From positions 1 to 34,676 of the forward strand of contig JADZAN010000029.1 of the NCBI GenBank assembly GCA_020852815.1: DNA of 34,676 bases. Reading direction: 5' to 3'. The notes beneath the pieces were generated by a model, which was given only the letters and a program-made list of their open reading frames with translations, did no database searches and was not told where the DNA came from. This document shows positions 7,856-16,982 of the stretch, piece by piece. Source of the DNA: Gemmatimonadaceae bacterium. Lineage in GTDB: Bacteria > Gemmatimonadota > Gemmatimonadetes > Gemmatimonadales > Gemmatimonadaceae. How positions within the stretch are numbered: the first letter of the stretch is position 1; each line of letters begins with the position of its first letter. The translations under genes were made by a program, and so were the position numbers.

Positions 7856-9853
7856 ATGAGCGAAGCGGGATCGGTCGATTGTATCGGGACGGTATTGGCA
7901 CGGAGCTTCCCGGCCGGGGAGCATGTCGGCGAGGTGCTCGACGCCGCGATGGACGGGATCCTCGTCGTCGATTCCACGCGCCGCATCGCCTTTGCCAACC
8001 GCTCGGCGGGTCGCATCTTCGGGCATGCACCGGAGGCGATGCTCGGTCAGCCGCTCGAGCTCCTCGTTCCCCCCACCGCACGCCACCTGCACGATCGCCA
8101 GGTGGGGCATTTCCTCCAGCATGGCCGCAGTGAGCGCGGACACCGGGTCGGCTTCGTCACCGGCGTGCATGCCGACGGGCACGAGCTGACGCTCGACGTC
8201 ACGATCAGTCGCATCAATGCGTGGCAGCGCGGCGCCGCCGTCGCGATCGTTCGCGACGCGTCCGATCGCCTGGCGCAGGAGCAGGCGCTGCGCGAGCGTG
8301 ACTTGCGCTTCCAGCTGGTCGCGCAGGCCTCCGGCGACGTGCTGTACGAATGGCGCCGCTCCACCGGCATCACGTGGTTTGGTGACGCGCTGACGCGCGT
8401 CCTGGGGCACGACCCCGCGGCGGCATGCACCTCCGAATGGTGGCAGGAGCGCATCCATCCGGACGATCGCCCCCGCGTGCTGGCCAGTCTCATGGACTTT
8501 CACACGTCGAACCGCGCGGAGTGGTGCGAGGAGTATCGCTTTCGCCGCCACGACGGGACGTACGCCACGCTCCTCAACCGGTCCACCTCGTCGCGGGACG
8601 ATGGGGGGCGCGTGGACGGCACCGTCGGCGCCCTGATGGACGTGACGGCGCTGCGAGCGGCCGAGGACGCGCGCCTGTCGCTCGAGGCACAGCTGCAACA
8701 GGCGCAGAAGATGGAAGCCATCGGCCGCCTGGCCGGCGGTGTGGCGCACGACTTCAACAACCTCCTCACCGTCATCATCGGCAACCTTGCCCTCGCGCAG
8801 GGAGGGGTGGGGCGCGGCGAGCCGGTCGCCAGGGAAATCGACGAGACGATGAGCGCCGCCCGTCGCGCCGCCGACCTCACCCGTCAGCTGCTCGCCTTCG
8901 CACGCCGCCAGGTCATGACCCCGCGCGTCGTCGACCTGAACGATGCGGCGCAACAGGCGTTGCGCCTCGTGCAGCGGCTCATCGGCGAGCGCATCACGAT
9001 CGACTGGTCTCCCGCCGCCACGCCGCTCTGGGTGCGCATCGACCCGACGCAGTTCGAGCTCCTCCTCGTCAACCTCGCCGTGAACGCCCGTGACGCCATG
9101 CCGTCCGGCGGGACGCTGAGCGTGCAGCTGACGGAAGCGTCGCCGGAGGAATTGACCACGCTCGCCCCCCTCGTGCCGCCCACGGGACGCCCCACACGCT
9201 ACGCGCGCTGCGAGGTGCGCGACAGCGGTTCCGGCATCGCCGCCGACGTGCTCCCGCACATCTTCGAGCCCTTCTTCACCACGAAGGGACAGGGGAAGGG
9301 GACCGGACTCGGCCTCAGCATCTGCTATGGGATCGCGCAGCAGTCGGGGGGACACATCCGCGCACGGTCGCGCCCAGGCCATGGCACCTCGTTCATCGTC
9401 TGCCTCCCGCTCACCGATGCGCCGGAGCGTACCGAGCCCGCCACCGACGCGCCGGTGAGCATGCGCGGCGACGAGACGATCCTGCTGGTGGAGGACGAGC
9501 CGGCCATCCGCTCGCTCTTCTCCACCGTCCTGCGGCGCAACGGCTACACCGTGCTGGACGCATCATCTGCCGAGGATGCGGTGGCGGTCGCCGAGGCGCA
9601 CGGGCGCGCCGTTGACCTTCTCGTGTCAGACGTCGCGCTGCCGCGCGCGAGCGGGGCGTGGCTGGCGCAGGAGCTGATCTCGCGTGCGCTGGCCGCACGT
9701 ACGCTCTTCGTCTCGGGTCACGCCGAGGCGCTGCTGCAAGGCGGCGACGGCGCACTTCCCGGCAAGGGCGCCTTCGTGCACAAGCCGCTCACCGGCGACG
9801 CGCTCGTTGCCAAGGTGCGCGAACTGCTCGACCAGCCACCGTCGGCACCGTAG
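7856..9853 (+). CDS. Soluble two-PAS hybrid histidine kinase
   Basis: 665 aa with no membrane segment, so probably cytosolic. A first PAS domain spans about 20-135 (EVLDAAMDGILVVDSTRRI at the start). A second PAS/PAC spans about 150-275, with the typical EWWQERIHPDDR segment. The kinase core has QAQKMEAIGRLAGGVAHDFN with phospho-acceptor His298, an N-box (LAVNARDAMPSGG), DSGSGI, and FEPFFTTKGQGKGTGLGL. The C-terminal receiver has the acidic residues in LLVEDEPAIR, phospho-acceptor Asp592 and Lys643. Domain order and the near-identical H-box suggest it is a paralogue of the membrane hybrid kinase at 2080-4014. No response regulator lies beside it. PAS domains may bind a cofactor or small ligand, which cannot be specified. 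Confidence 0.92.
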   Translation: MSEAGSVDCIGTVLARSFPAGEHVGEVLDAAMDGILVVDSTRRIAFANRSAGRIFGHAPEAMLGQPLELLVPPTARHLHDRQVGHFLQHGRSERGHRVGFVTGVHADGHELTLDVTISRINAWQRGAAVAIVRDASDRLAQEQALRERDLRFQLVAQASGDVLYEWRRSTGITWFGDALTRVLGHDPAAACTSEWWQERIHPDDRPRVLASLMDFHTSNRAEWCEEYRFRRHDGTYATLLNRSTSSRDDGGRVDGTVGALMDVTALRAAEDARLSLEAQLQQAQKMEAIGRLAGGVAHDFNNLLTVIIGNLALAQGGVGRGEPVAREIDETMSAARRAADLTRQLLAFARRQVMTPRVVDLNDAAQQALRLVQRLIGERITIDWSPAATPLWVRIDPTQFELLLVNLAVNARDAMPSGGTLSVQLTEASPEELTTLAPLVPPTGRPTRYARCEVRDSGSGIAADVLPHIFEPFFTTKGQGKGTGLGLSICYGIAQQSGGHIRARSRPGHGTSFIVCLPLTDAPERTEPATDAPVSMRGDETILLVEDEPAIRSLFSTVLRRNGYTVLDASSAEDAVAVAEAHGRAVDLLVSDVALPRASGAWLAQELISRALAARTLFVSGHAEALLQGGDGALPGKGAFVHKPLTGDALVAKVRELLDQPPSAP

Positions 9854-9993
9854 CCGCGAGCAATCGCCCGCGTGCAGGCCGGCGTACGGCGTGCGCGCGG
9901 CGTGCGCGCGGCGTCGCGGTTGCGAGCTACCCGATGGCGTGCCAACGTTGCCACGACGTGGGGCGTTGCCCCAGCACCGTCCCGACGTTCGAC

Positions 9994-12900
9994 ATGCTGT
10001 CCCCCCATTCGCATTCGCTTATGCTCCCGTTGCGTCCATTGCTCCTTGTCGCAGCGCCCGCGCTCGCGGCGCTCGCCTTCCCGCCCGACAGCACGCCGCC
10101 CACGCGCAGCACATGGGCGGTACCGTATCCGGCGCCCGCCGCGGCGCTCGATTCCACCCTCAAGGCAGGGTACCGCTGGCGCAACGTCGGCCCCGATCGC
10201 GGTGGGCGTTCGATCGCCGCGAGTGGCGTGAAGGGGCGCCCTCGCGAGGCGTACTTCGGCGCCACGGGCGGCGGGCTCTGGAAGACGACCGACGGCGGCG
10301 AGAACTGGCTGCCGGTGACCGATGGTCTCATCAGCTCCGCCTCGGTTGGCGCCGTCGCGGTGAGCGAGTCCAACCCCGACGTGGTCTTCATCGGGATGGG
10401 TGAGACGTGCATTCGCGGCAACATCATGCCTGGCGACGGCGTCTATCGTTCGCGCGACGGCGGGAAGACGTGGACGCATGTGGGCTTCCGCGAGTCGCAC
10501 GGCATCTCGAAGATTCGCATTCACCCCACCAACCCCGACATCATCTACGTCGCGTCGTTCGGCAAGTTCTCGGTGCCAAGCCAGGAGCGCGGGGTGTTCA
10601 AGAGCACCGACGGCGGCTCGACGTGGAAGCGCGTTCTCTTCCGCGACGACAAGACGGGCGCCATCGACATCTCGATCGATCGCAACAACCCCAACGTGCT
10701 CTATGCCTCGTTGTGGGAAGCGTATCGCAAGGAATACCAGATGTCGTCGGGCGGCGAGTCGAGCGGCTTGTTCAAGAGCACCGACGGCGGCGAGACGTGG
10801 AGCGAGATCACGCGCAACCCGGGGATGCCATCGGGGCTCGTGGGGCGCATCGGCGTCGCCGTGTCGGGAGCCAGCTCGAGCCGCGTCTATGCGCTGGTGG
10901 AGAACGAGAAGGGCGGGTTGTTCAGCAGCAACGACGCCGGCGCCACCTGGACGCTGGTGAACGACAAGCGCGACATCCGGCAGCGCGCCTTCTATTACAC
11001 GCACGTCTTCGCCGACCCGAAGAACGCCGACGTGGTCTACATGCAGAACACGTCGATGTTCCGCTCCACCGACGGCGGGAAGACGATGAAGGCGATCGAC
11101 AACGGGACGCACGGCGACTTCCATGACCTGTGGATCGACCCGGACGCCCCCGATCACCTGGTGGTGGCCAACGACGGCGGGGGTGCCGTCAGCAGCAACA
11201 CGGGCGGGAAGTGGACGGCGCAGGACTTCCCCACCGAGCAGTTCTACCACGCGATCACCACGGCGCACACGGTCTACCACATCTGCGGTTCGCAGCAGGA
11301 CAACTCGACGCTGTGCGTCCCCTTCAACTGGAATGCCGCCGCCTTCGGGTTGGGGAGCGGTGGGCGGCGCGGCGGCGGTGGCGGCGGCGCCAGCGACACC
11401 ACGCGCCGCGACATCACGCTGGGCGGGATGGCCGTGTCGTACGTCGCCGGCGGCGGCGAGCCGGGCTACATCGCCACCGACCCGCTCGATCCCGACCTCT
11501 TCTACTCCGGCACCAACAACGGCGCCTACGTCGACAAGTTCAACCGCCGGCTGCAAACGTCGCGCGAGGTGAACCCGTACCCCTGGTTCTACTCGGGCGA
11601 GCCGAGCAAGGAGATCAAGGAACGCTGGCAGTGGACCTTCCCCATCCTCTTCTCCAAGGTCGACCCGAAGCTCCTCTTCGTCTCGTCGCAGCGCCTGTGG
11701 GCCACGCGCGACGGCGGCAAGACCTGGTTGCGCCTGTCGGGCGACCTCACGCGCCACGCGCCGGAAACGCAGGAGAAGTCGGGCGGCCCCATCACTGGCG
11801 ACATGAACGGCCCCGAGGTCTACGGCGTGATCTTCTCCGTCGGCCCCGGCAAGAAGGACGTCAACGTCATCTGGACGGGGAGCGACGACGGCCTGGTGCA
11901 CGTCACGCGCGACTTCGGGAAGAGCTGGAGCAACGTCACGCCGAAAGACATGCCCGACTTCGGGCGCGTGTCGCAGATCGATGCCTCCAACTTCTCGTCA
12001 GGCACCGCCTACATCTCGGTGCGCAAGCCGCTCCTCAACGACTTCTCGCCCTACATCTTCAAGACGACGGACTACGGGAAGAGCTGGACGAAGATCGTGA
12101 ACGGGATCCGCGCCGATGCCTACGTGCACGCGGTGCGCGAGGATCCCACGCGCAAGGGACTCCTCTACGCGGCCACGCAACACGGCGTCTACATCTCGTA
12201 TGACGACGGGGCCAACTGGGAGAGCCTGATGCTCAACATGCCCGACGTCCCCATCTCGGATCTCATCGTCGAGGGGAACGAGCTGGTCATCGCCACGCAC
12301 GGGCGCGGCTTCTGGGTCCTCGACAACATCGCCCCGCTGCGGCAGGCAACGCCGGCCATCACCGCCGGCGACTCGCATCTCTTCACCCCGCCTGCGCTCG
12401 TGCGCTCCGGGCCGGGGATCGTCCTCAGCTGGTGGCTCAAGTCGCCCTACAAGTCGGCCAGGCTCGAGATCCTCGACTCGGCCGGTGTCACGCTCCGCAC
12501 CTTCGAGCCCGATACCACCAAGCCGGATTCGACGCGCCCCCCCTCGGGCGGCTTCGAACGCAACCGGCGCACCTATCTCCCCAAGGGGACCGGGCTCCAG
12601 CGTCTCGTGTGGGACGGGCGCGCCGAGGGGATTTCGTCGTTCCCGGGGATGATCCTGTGGGGCGCGGGGACCAACGGCCCCGCTGTCCCGCCGGGGAAGT
12701 ACAGCGTGCGCCTCACGATCGACGGGAAGAAGCTCACCGCGCCGCTTTCCGTCAGGCGCAACCCGTGGATTGCCGACGTCAGCGACGCCGACCTCGTGGC
12801 GCAGTACAAGTTCGGCAAGATGGTGCGCGACAAGGCCACCGAGGCCAACGACGCCATCATCGCCATCCGTCGCGTGAAGACGCAGCTCGACGACCGCACC

Positions 12901-13269
12901 AAGCGCGCGAGTGCCGATGCGGCGCTCAAGTCCGCCGGCGAGACGTTGCGCACCAACGCCAGCGGCGTGGAAGAGAGCGTGTACCAGGTGAGGAACCAGA
13001 GCGGGCAGGACCCGCTCAACTTCCCCATCAAGGTCAACAACCGCCTGGCCAACCTCCTCGCCATGAGCGAGCGCGGCGACGGACGTCCCACCACCAACAT
13101 GCCCGAGATCTTCGGCATCCTCAGCACGGAGCTCAAGGGTTACACCACGAAGCTCGAGCAGGTGTGGAAGGTCGACCTGGCCGCGGTCAACAAGGAGCTG
13201 GCGCGCCTCAACCTCGCGGCCATCGACCCCAACTGTCCAAAGGCGGAGGGGTGCGGCGTGGTGCCATGA
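9994..13269 (+). CDS. Secreted BNR/VPS10-like propeller protein
   Basis: About 1091 aa. An N-terminal signal peptide (MLPLRPLLLVAAPALAALA, cleavage probably before FPPD) directs export. The body has about ten Asp-box/BNR motifs, including TTDGGENW, SRDGGKTW, STDGGSTW, STDGGETW, TRDGGKTW, TRDFGKSW, TTDYGKSW and SYDDGANW. This matches the VPS10/sortilin-like and exo-alpha-sialidase-like propeller superfamily, probably two propellers. A Gly-rich loop (GGRRGGGGGGAS) near residue 455 separates the halves. After the propellers comes a FlgD-like Ig segment (RLVWDGRAEG ... PPGKYSVRLTIDG), then a helical tail. I see no glycosidase catalytic set, so enzyme activity should not be assumed. The start may be 9994 or 10021; the open frame upstream to 9658 is antisense-like overlap with the kinase gene. 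The gap 9854-9993 holds only a short GC repeat (GGCGTGCGCGC twice at 9889-9910). Confidence 0.85.
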   Translation: MLSPHSHSLMLPLRPLLLVAAPALAALAFPPDSTPPTRSTWAVPYPAPAAALDSTLKAGYRWRNVGPDRGGRSIAASGVKGRPREAYFGATGGGLWKTTDGGENWLPVTDGLISSASVGAVAVSESNPDVVFIGMGETCIRGNIMPGDGVYRSRDGGKTWTHVGFRESHGISKIRIHPTNPDIIYVASFGKFSVPSQERGVFKSTDGGSTWKRVLFRDDKTGAIDISIDRNNPNVLYASLWEAYRKEYQMSSGGESSGLFKSTDGGETWSEITRNPGMPSGLVGRIGVAVSGASSSRVYALVENEKGGLFSSNDAGATWTLVNDKRDIRQRAFYYTHVFADPKNADVVYMQNTSMFRSTDGGKTMKAIDNGTHGDFHDLWIDPDAPDHLVVANDGGGAVSSNTGGKWTAQDFPTEQFYHAITTAHTVYHICGSQQDNSTLCVPFNWNAAAFGLGSGGRRGGGGGGASDTTRRDITLGGMAVSYVAGGGEPGYIATDPLDPDLFYSGTNNGAYVDKFNRRLQTSREVNPYPWFYSGEPSKEIKERWQWTFPILFSKVDPKLLFVSSQRLWATRDGGKTWLRLSGDLTRHAPETQEKSGGPITGDMNGPEVYGVIFSVGPGKKDVNVIWTGSDDGLVHVTRDFGKSWSNVTPKDMPDFGRVSQIDASNFSSGTAYISVRKPLLNDFSPYIFKTTDYGKSWTKIVNGIRADAYVHAVREDPTRKGLLYAATQHGVYISYDDGANWESLMLNMPDVPISDLIVEGNELVIATHGRGFWVLDNIAPLRQATPAITAGDSHLFTPPALVRSGPGIVLSWWLKSPYKSARLEILDSAGVTLRTFEPDTTKPDSTRPPSGGFERNRRTYLPKGTGLQRLVWDGRAEGISSFPGMILWGAGTNGPAVPPGKYSVRLTIDGKKLTAPLSVRRNPWIADVSDADLVAQYKFGKMVRDKATEANDAIIAIRRVKTQLDDRTKRASADAALKSAGETLRTNASGVEESVYQVRNQSGQDPLNFPIKVNNRLANLLAMSERGDGRPTTNMPEIFGILSTELKGYTTKLEQVWKVDLAAVNKELARLNLAAIDPNCPKAEGCGVVP

Positions 13270-13324
13270 GATAAGCGAGGAGAACGCCGCGCGGCGGTCT
13301 CACGCGTCAGGCAGTGTCACGCAG

Positions 13325-13351
13325 AACGGCGGGCCGCCATGGCCCGCCGTT
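13325..13351. terminator. Hairpin between convergent genes, likely bidirectional terminator
   Basis: A perfect 11-bp stem AACGGCGGGCC (13325-13335) / GGCCCGCCGTT (13341-13351) has a 5-nt loop GCCAT. It lies 55 nt after the propeller gene stop and 32 nt after the stop of the convergent STAND gene. The T-tract is short, so termination may be factor-assisted. Confidence 0.65.
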
Positions 13352-13383
13352 TCGCGTTCGCCCCGACCGCCAGGTTGCCCTGA

Positions 13384-15927
13384 CTACTTCGCTGCCTGCG
13401 GCGGGGCGAGGTTGCGCGCGTCCGAACGTCCGCTCGCTGCCTTCCGCCACGTCGCCACGGTGTTCCGGACCTGCTGCGCCGTTGGCGGCTGCGACCAGAC
13501 GCGGATCTCGAGGTTCTCGCCGGTCGTCACCACGGGAGAGCCGGCCGCCAGCGGTGCGATCGACAGGATCTGGTGCTCCGGCCCGGCGGCCGACCAGTCG
13601 CAACGCTCGCTGCGAGTCCCCCACACGATCATGCGCCCCGTACTGGTGGCGATGATGAGTGAAGCGCCGCTGCGCGAGAAGGCGATGGCCGTCGGGGTGA
13701 CGCCCGTCAGCTGCTCGCAGCCGAGTGCTTGGGCGCTGTCGATGCGTCCGCCGCGATAGCGCATGCGGTGGACCATGCTGCCGACCGTCACCGCCACGTC
13801 GCGCCCGTCGGTGGCCACCGCCATCTGGCTCATGGTGCCGGTCACGCTGTCGGTCGCCGGCGCGCGCCAGAGTAGCCGCGCCGCACCATTCCCCACCCAC
13901 CCGAAGACGTTGCCACGTTCATCGGCGGCGAGCAGGTCGCGCTCGTTGAGGTAGGCGAGCGATGTCACCCGACCGCCGCCAGGAAGCCTCGTGCGTCGCG
14001 GCGCGCCCTGCGCCGTCAGCCGCACCACGTCGCCATGTATCGTCCCCACCGCCATCTCGCGCGCCGACGGCGTCACCGCCAGCGACTGCAGCGTATCGGG
14101 GAGCACGGTATCGCGCTCGCGCCGCCAGTCGGGGCGCGTGACCAGCGACACGCGCCCATGACGCCCGGCCACCGCCAGCTTCACCGCCTGCGAGGCGTAC
14201 CCTAACCCCACAATGCCGCCCGCCCACCCCGGCACCACGCCGCGGACGTCGGCACTCGGATCGGCGGCGTTGGCCATGGCCGCCGCATCGTGCAGCACGA
14301 TACCGGACGAATCGCTCCGGACCGTATCGACATGCGGCACCGCGCGCACCAGGACGTTCATCACCCACAGACGACCATCGTCGGTTCCCACGGCGACAAT
14401 CGAATCCGGCGCCGCCGCTGACGACACCACCGGTGTCTGCGTGAGCTTCTGCACGGCTCGCGACACCAGCGCCCGCTGCGCGATCTCCTGCGCCACGCTG
14501 TCGACGTACGGATCGTCGCCCATCGACAGCGCTTCGCGTATCCACGCCGAGGCGACTTCCGGGTTCGAGGCGAGATACGTACCCGCCCGCGCCGCCGTCG
14601 CACGCGCCACGTTCTCGGCAGGTGCAATGTCGACCGGCGTCGCTCCGTCGGCCATCCAGAAGGCGCGTCCCACCGCGAAGAGGATGGTTGCCACGATCGC
14701 GAGTTGTGCCACGCGCAGCGTGCGATCTTCGCGTTTGCGCCTCACCTCCTCGCGCAACTGCCGCACCGCCCCCACCAACCGATCGTGTGCCAGTTCGTAC
14801 CACTGGCCGGCCGCGCGCTCCTCACCACGCAGCACATGCCGGCGCTCGAGCCCCTCGACGACCACGTTCGCCATCCCCGCCGTCTCGTCGCTCTCCCGAA
14901 TCACGCTGCCGCGCGTGCCGCCCGGCGTAATGAGCTCCCTTTCGAGCCAGAAGAGGATCTTCCCACTGCGCATTCGGGTCGTGGTCGACACCGCCGCAAT
15001 CTCGGCGGCGACAAAGCTGCGCAGCTCCTTGTCGATGTCGGCGTCGGGAATGAGCGAATCGTCGGCGGGCTTCACGGCGCCGCTGGCCATCTTGTCCCAC
15101 AGCGTGCGGCAGATGAGCTGCAGGTAGAGCGGCTCGACATACTCGCCTTCGGCCTCGGCGAGTTTGCCGTCGGGCTGTCGCACGAACTCGCGCGACATCT
15201 GGCGCGCCAACTTGTCGGCGCTCGACGCCTTGAACGCGGGAAACTGCCGCGCGAATGCCGAGGCGATCACGTCTGCCGCCGCACGCTGCGTCAGTCGTTC
15301 AACGTGGAAGTACATCACCGAGCGTTCGCGCGCACTGGAGCCGTCGTCCAGCCGCGACAACAGCGACGCGAGCGCCGAGAGGTACTCGGCGCGCATCACC
15401 AGCACCACACGCAGTGCGCTCTGGCCGCGATTGGCGGCGAGGATCGCACCCAGGAACTCCGCACGCTCGCGCCACGCCTGCAGGTGCGTGGTGAACAGTT
15501 CCTCGAACTGGTCGATCACCAGGACGCGCGGCATCGGCGCCCCGTCGGACGAGTTGTGGCGCGGGCGTTGCTCGAGCGCGCTGAGCAACGGATGTGCACC
15601 TGGCGGCACGTCGCCCCCCGCCAGGTAGCTGACCACGTTCCCCTCGAAGATTGGACCCGCGAGATCGCGCCCTGCACGAGCGCGCGCCGCCTCGCCAAGC
15701 CTGGTTATCGGCAGCACCTCGTACTCGGCACGTTCGAGCGCCGGCATGACCCCCGCGCGCAGCAGCGAACTCTTGCCGCACCCCGACGGGCCGACCACCA
15801 CCACGACGCCATGGCTGGCAATCAGCGAGCGCAGCTCGCGGATCTCGGGCGTGCGCCCGAAGAAGTTGGCCGCGTCGTCGCGTTCGTACGGGCGCGGCCC
15901 CGGAAACGGGTTGGCCGCTTCCGTCAC
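13384..15927 (-). CDS. nSTAND1-type NTPase with TM segment and beta-propeller
   Basis: 847 aa from GTG 15927, whose GTGA overlaps the TGA stop of the SIR2 gene (15924-15927), implying translational coupling. The N-terminus NPFPGPRPYERDDAANFFGR is a hallmark of the novel-STAND-1 ATPase family. Walker A GPSGCGKS spans 46-53. Walker B VLVIDQFEE has Asp139. A winged-helix-like region with WYELAHDRLV precedes a single membrane segment at about 405-425 (VAQLAIVATILFAVGRAFW). Residues about 440-835 form short strand repeats ending in GRLWV, GRMIVWG and EIRVW-like blades, that is a WD40/quinoprotein-like propeller. STAND ATPases oligomerise on signal detection and activate a partner effector; here the propeller is the likely sensor and SIR2 the likely effector (inference). 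The open frame continues upstream to 16446, but that region is the SIR2 gene in another frame. Confidence 0.88.
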   Translation of the reverse strand: MTEAANPFPGPRPYERDDAANFFGRTPEIRELRSLIASHGVVVVVGPSGCGKSSLLRAGVMPALERAEYEVLPITRLGEAARARAGRDLAGPIFEGNVVSYLAGGDVPPGAHPLLSALEQRPRHNSSDGAPMPRVLVIDQFEELFTTHLQAWRERAEFLGAILAANRGQSALRVVLVMRAEYLSALASLLSRLDDGSSARERSVMYFHVERLTQRAAADVIASAFARQFPAFKASSADKLARQMSREFVRQPDGKLAEAEGEYVEPLYLQLICRTLWDKMASGAVKPADDSLIPDADIDKELRSFVAAEIAAVSTTTRMRSGKILFWLERELITPGGTRGSVIRESDETAGMANVVVEGLERRHVLRGEERAAGQWYELAHDRLVGAVRQLREEVRRKREDRTLRVAQLAIVATILFAVGRAFWMADGATPVDIAPAENVARATAARAGTYLASNPEVASAWIREALSMGDDPYVDSVAQEIAQRALVSRAVQKLTQTPVVSSAAAPDSIVAVGTDDGRLWVMNVLVRAVPHVDTVRSDSSGIVLHDAAAMANAADPSADVRGVVPGWAGGIVGLGYASQAVKLAVAGRHGRVSLVTRPDWRRERDTVLPDTLQSLAVTPSAREMAVGTIHGDVVRLTAQGAPRRTRLPGGGRVTSLAYLNERDLLAADERGNVFGWVGNGAARLLWRAPATDSVTGTMSQMAVATDGRDVAVTVGSMVHRMRYRGGRIDSAQALGCEQLTGVTPTAIAFSRSGASLIIATSTGRMIVWGTRSERCDWSAAGPEHQILSIAPLAAGSPVVTTGENLEIRVWSQPPTAQQVRNTVATWRKAASGRSDARNLAPPQAAK

Positions 15928-16868
15928 GGCGTCGTCACCGTTCGCCCCGCATCGCCGTGCACCGCGATCCAGCGCCTGCGCAACTCGCGTGTGAAGTCCG
16001 ACGCCGTCCCCCAGAAGAAGCGCACGTTCATCGTGAGCTTGAGGTAGTGCTCGAGGTAGTGCTGGATCGCCTGCGCCATCTGTTCGCTGTTGCCCGTGGG
16101 CGGGAGCTGCACCGCCACGTGCGCGCGCTGTCGGTTGAGTTGCAGCTGTTGCAGCGCCATGCGGAAGATCACCCGGAAGGTGATATCGCTCAGCGAATAG
16201 CCGAGGAAGAGCACCGACGACTCGGCAAACACCTCGGAGACGTCGGGACGGATGCACCGCGGATCCATCGCAATCTCGGCCAGGAAGTCGAGATAGTCGT
16301 CCTCGGTGAGCACCATCGACTCGGGGAACCCCTGCACCCCGTGCAGGTGATAGACCAACGGGATGGAGTCGTTGTCCGGCGTTAGGGATGGCTGTCCGCT
16401 CCGGGCCTGCGCCACGTGCTTGCGCGTGGCCGGATTCCAGGCACACAGGTCCACGACGTACTGCGCCCCCGCGGCCTCGAGCGAACGCTCGATGAACGGG
16501 TCATAGTTGGTCGTGAGGTACTTGGAGAACGGGAGGTCGGCGAGGATGCGGTGCGGATCGGTGCGATCGGCAAAGGCCGCGGCGGTGATCTGGTCTGTCG
16601 CCGTGCTGAATTGCCGCGCCACCTGTTCCTTGATGCGCGGGATATCGTTGCGAATGACCGCGGCGTATTGCGCCACGCGCGGGAGGTTATCGCGATCGTC
16701 GAACGGATAGCCATGTTTCTCGGCCAATGTCTGCGCGAGCGCGCGTCCCGTGGGAAGGCGATGGGCCGACATCCCGGCCCCCAGGAACGGCGTGCAGCGC
16801 TCGTTGCTGATCCGGCTGACGATGGTATCCCAGTCGTCGTCGTCGAGCGCGTTGGCAGGCACGGGCAA
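15924..16868 (-). CDS. SIR2-like protein, probable NADase effector
   Basis: 314 aa from GTG 16868; a GGGG tract lies 6 nt upstream. The NAD-binding SIR2/DHS fold motifs are intact: PFLGAGMSA (Gly30-Ala31-Gly32, Ser34), LTTNYDPFIE with Asn121 and Asp123, VYHLHG with the probable catalytic His176, VLTEDDY at 186-192, and LFLGYSLSD with Gly223/Ser225/Asp228. The zinc-ribbon cysteines of protein-deacetylase sirtuins are absent, and the layout matches the SIR2-like domains of ThsA, DSR and Avs5-type defence proteins, which hydrolyse NAD. The C-terminus (240-314) is a mixed alpha/beta region I do not recognise. It is followed with a 4-bp overlap by the STAND ATPase, so the two are almost certainly made together. 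Alternative roles include ADP-ribosyl or phosphoribosyl transfer. Confidence 0.87.
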   Translation of the reverse strand: MPVPANALDDDDWDTIVSRISNERCTPFLGAGMSAHRLPTGRALAQTLAEKHGYPFDDRDNLPRVAQYAAVIRNDIPRIKEQVARQFSTATDQITAAAFADRTDPHRILADLPFSKYLTTNYDPFIERSLEAAGAQYVVDLCAWNPATRKHVAQARSGQPSLTPDNDSIPLVYHLHGVQGFPESMVLTEDDYLDFLAEIAMDPRCIRPDVSEVFAESSVLFLGYSLSDITFRVIFRMALQQLQLNRQRAHVAVQLPPTGNSEQMAQAIQHYLEHYLKLTMNVRFFWGTASDFTRELRRRWIAVHGDAGRTVTTP

Positions 16869-16932
16869 CCCCAGCGGGAGAATCGCCCGAATTGTGGGAT
16901 CGGGGAAAAGCGATGTCCAGCGAGCGACGCAA

Positions 16933-16947
16933 TCCCTAAATCAGGGA
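16933..16947. promoter_or_regulatory. Small inverted repeat upstream of the SIR2 gene
   Basis: TCCCT-aaatc-AGGGA, 5-bp arms with a 5-bp spacer, lies 65 nt upstream of the SIR2 start in the 114-nt gap after the aconitase-X small subunit. On the minus strand TTGCGT follows it closely and could be a -35. The gap is long enough for an independent promoter, but evidence is weak. Confidence 0.3.
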
Positions 16948-16982
16948 AGACGACCTCATGCATAGCCGCCGGCGCGCCGTGG

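Noticed and set aside
9658-9993. Upstream extension of the BNR protein frame
   Set aside because: It overlaps the end of the hybrid kinase gene (receiver domain) and would bury the signal peptide internally.
9718-11901. 727-codon minus-strand open frame opposite the BNR protein
   Set aside because: Antisense to a protein with ten conserved Asp-box motifs. The translation is low-complexity and lacks a signal or known domain.
9994-13269. Calling the BNR protein a sialidase or glycosyl hydrolase
   Set aside because: Asp-boxes are structural. I do not see the Arg triad, Tyr/Glu nucleophile pair or FRIP motif of sialidases, so only a propeller call is supported.
15928-16446. N-terminal extension of the STAND ATPase
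   Set aside because: The extra residues come from a different frame of the SIR2 gene and show no domain. The GTGA overlap at 15924-15927 and the NPFPGPRPY motif right after it mark the true start.
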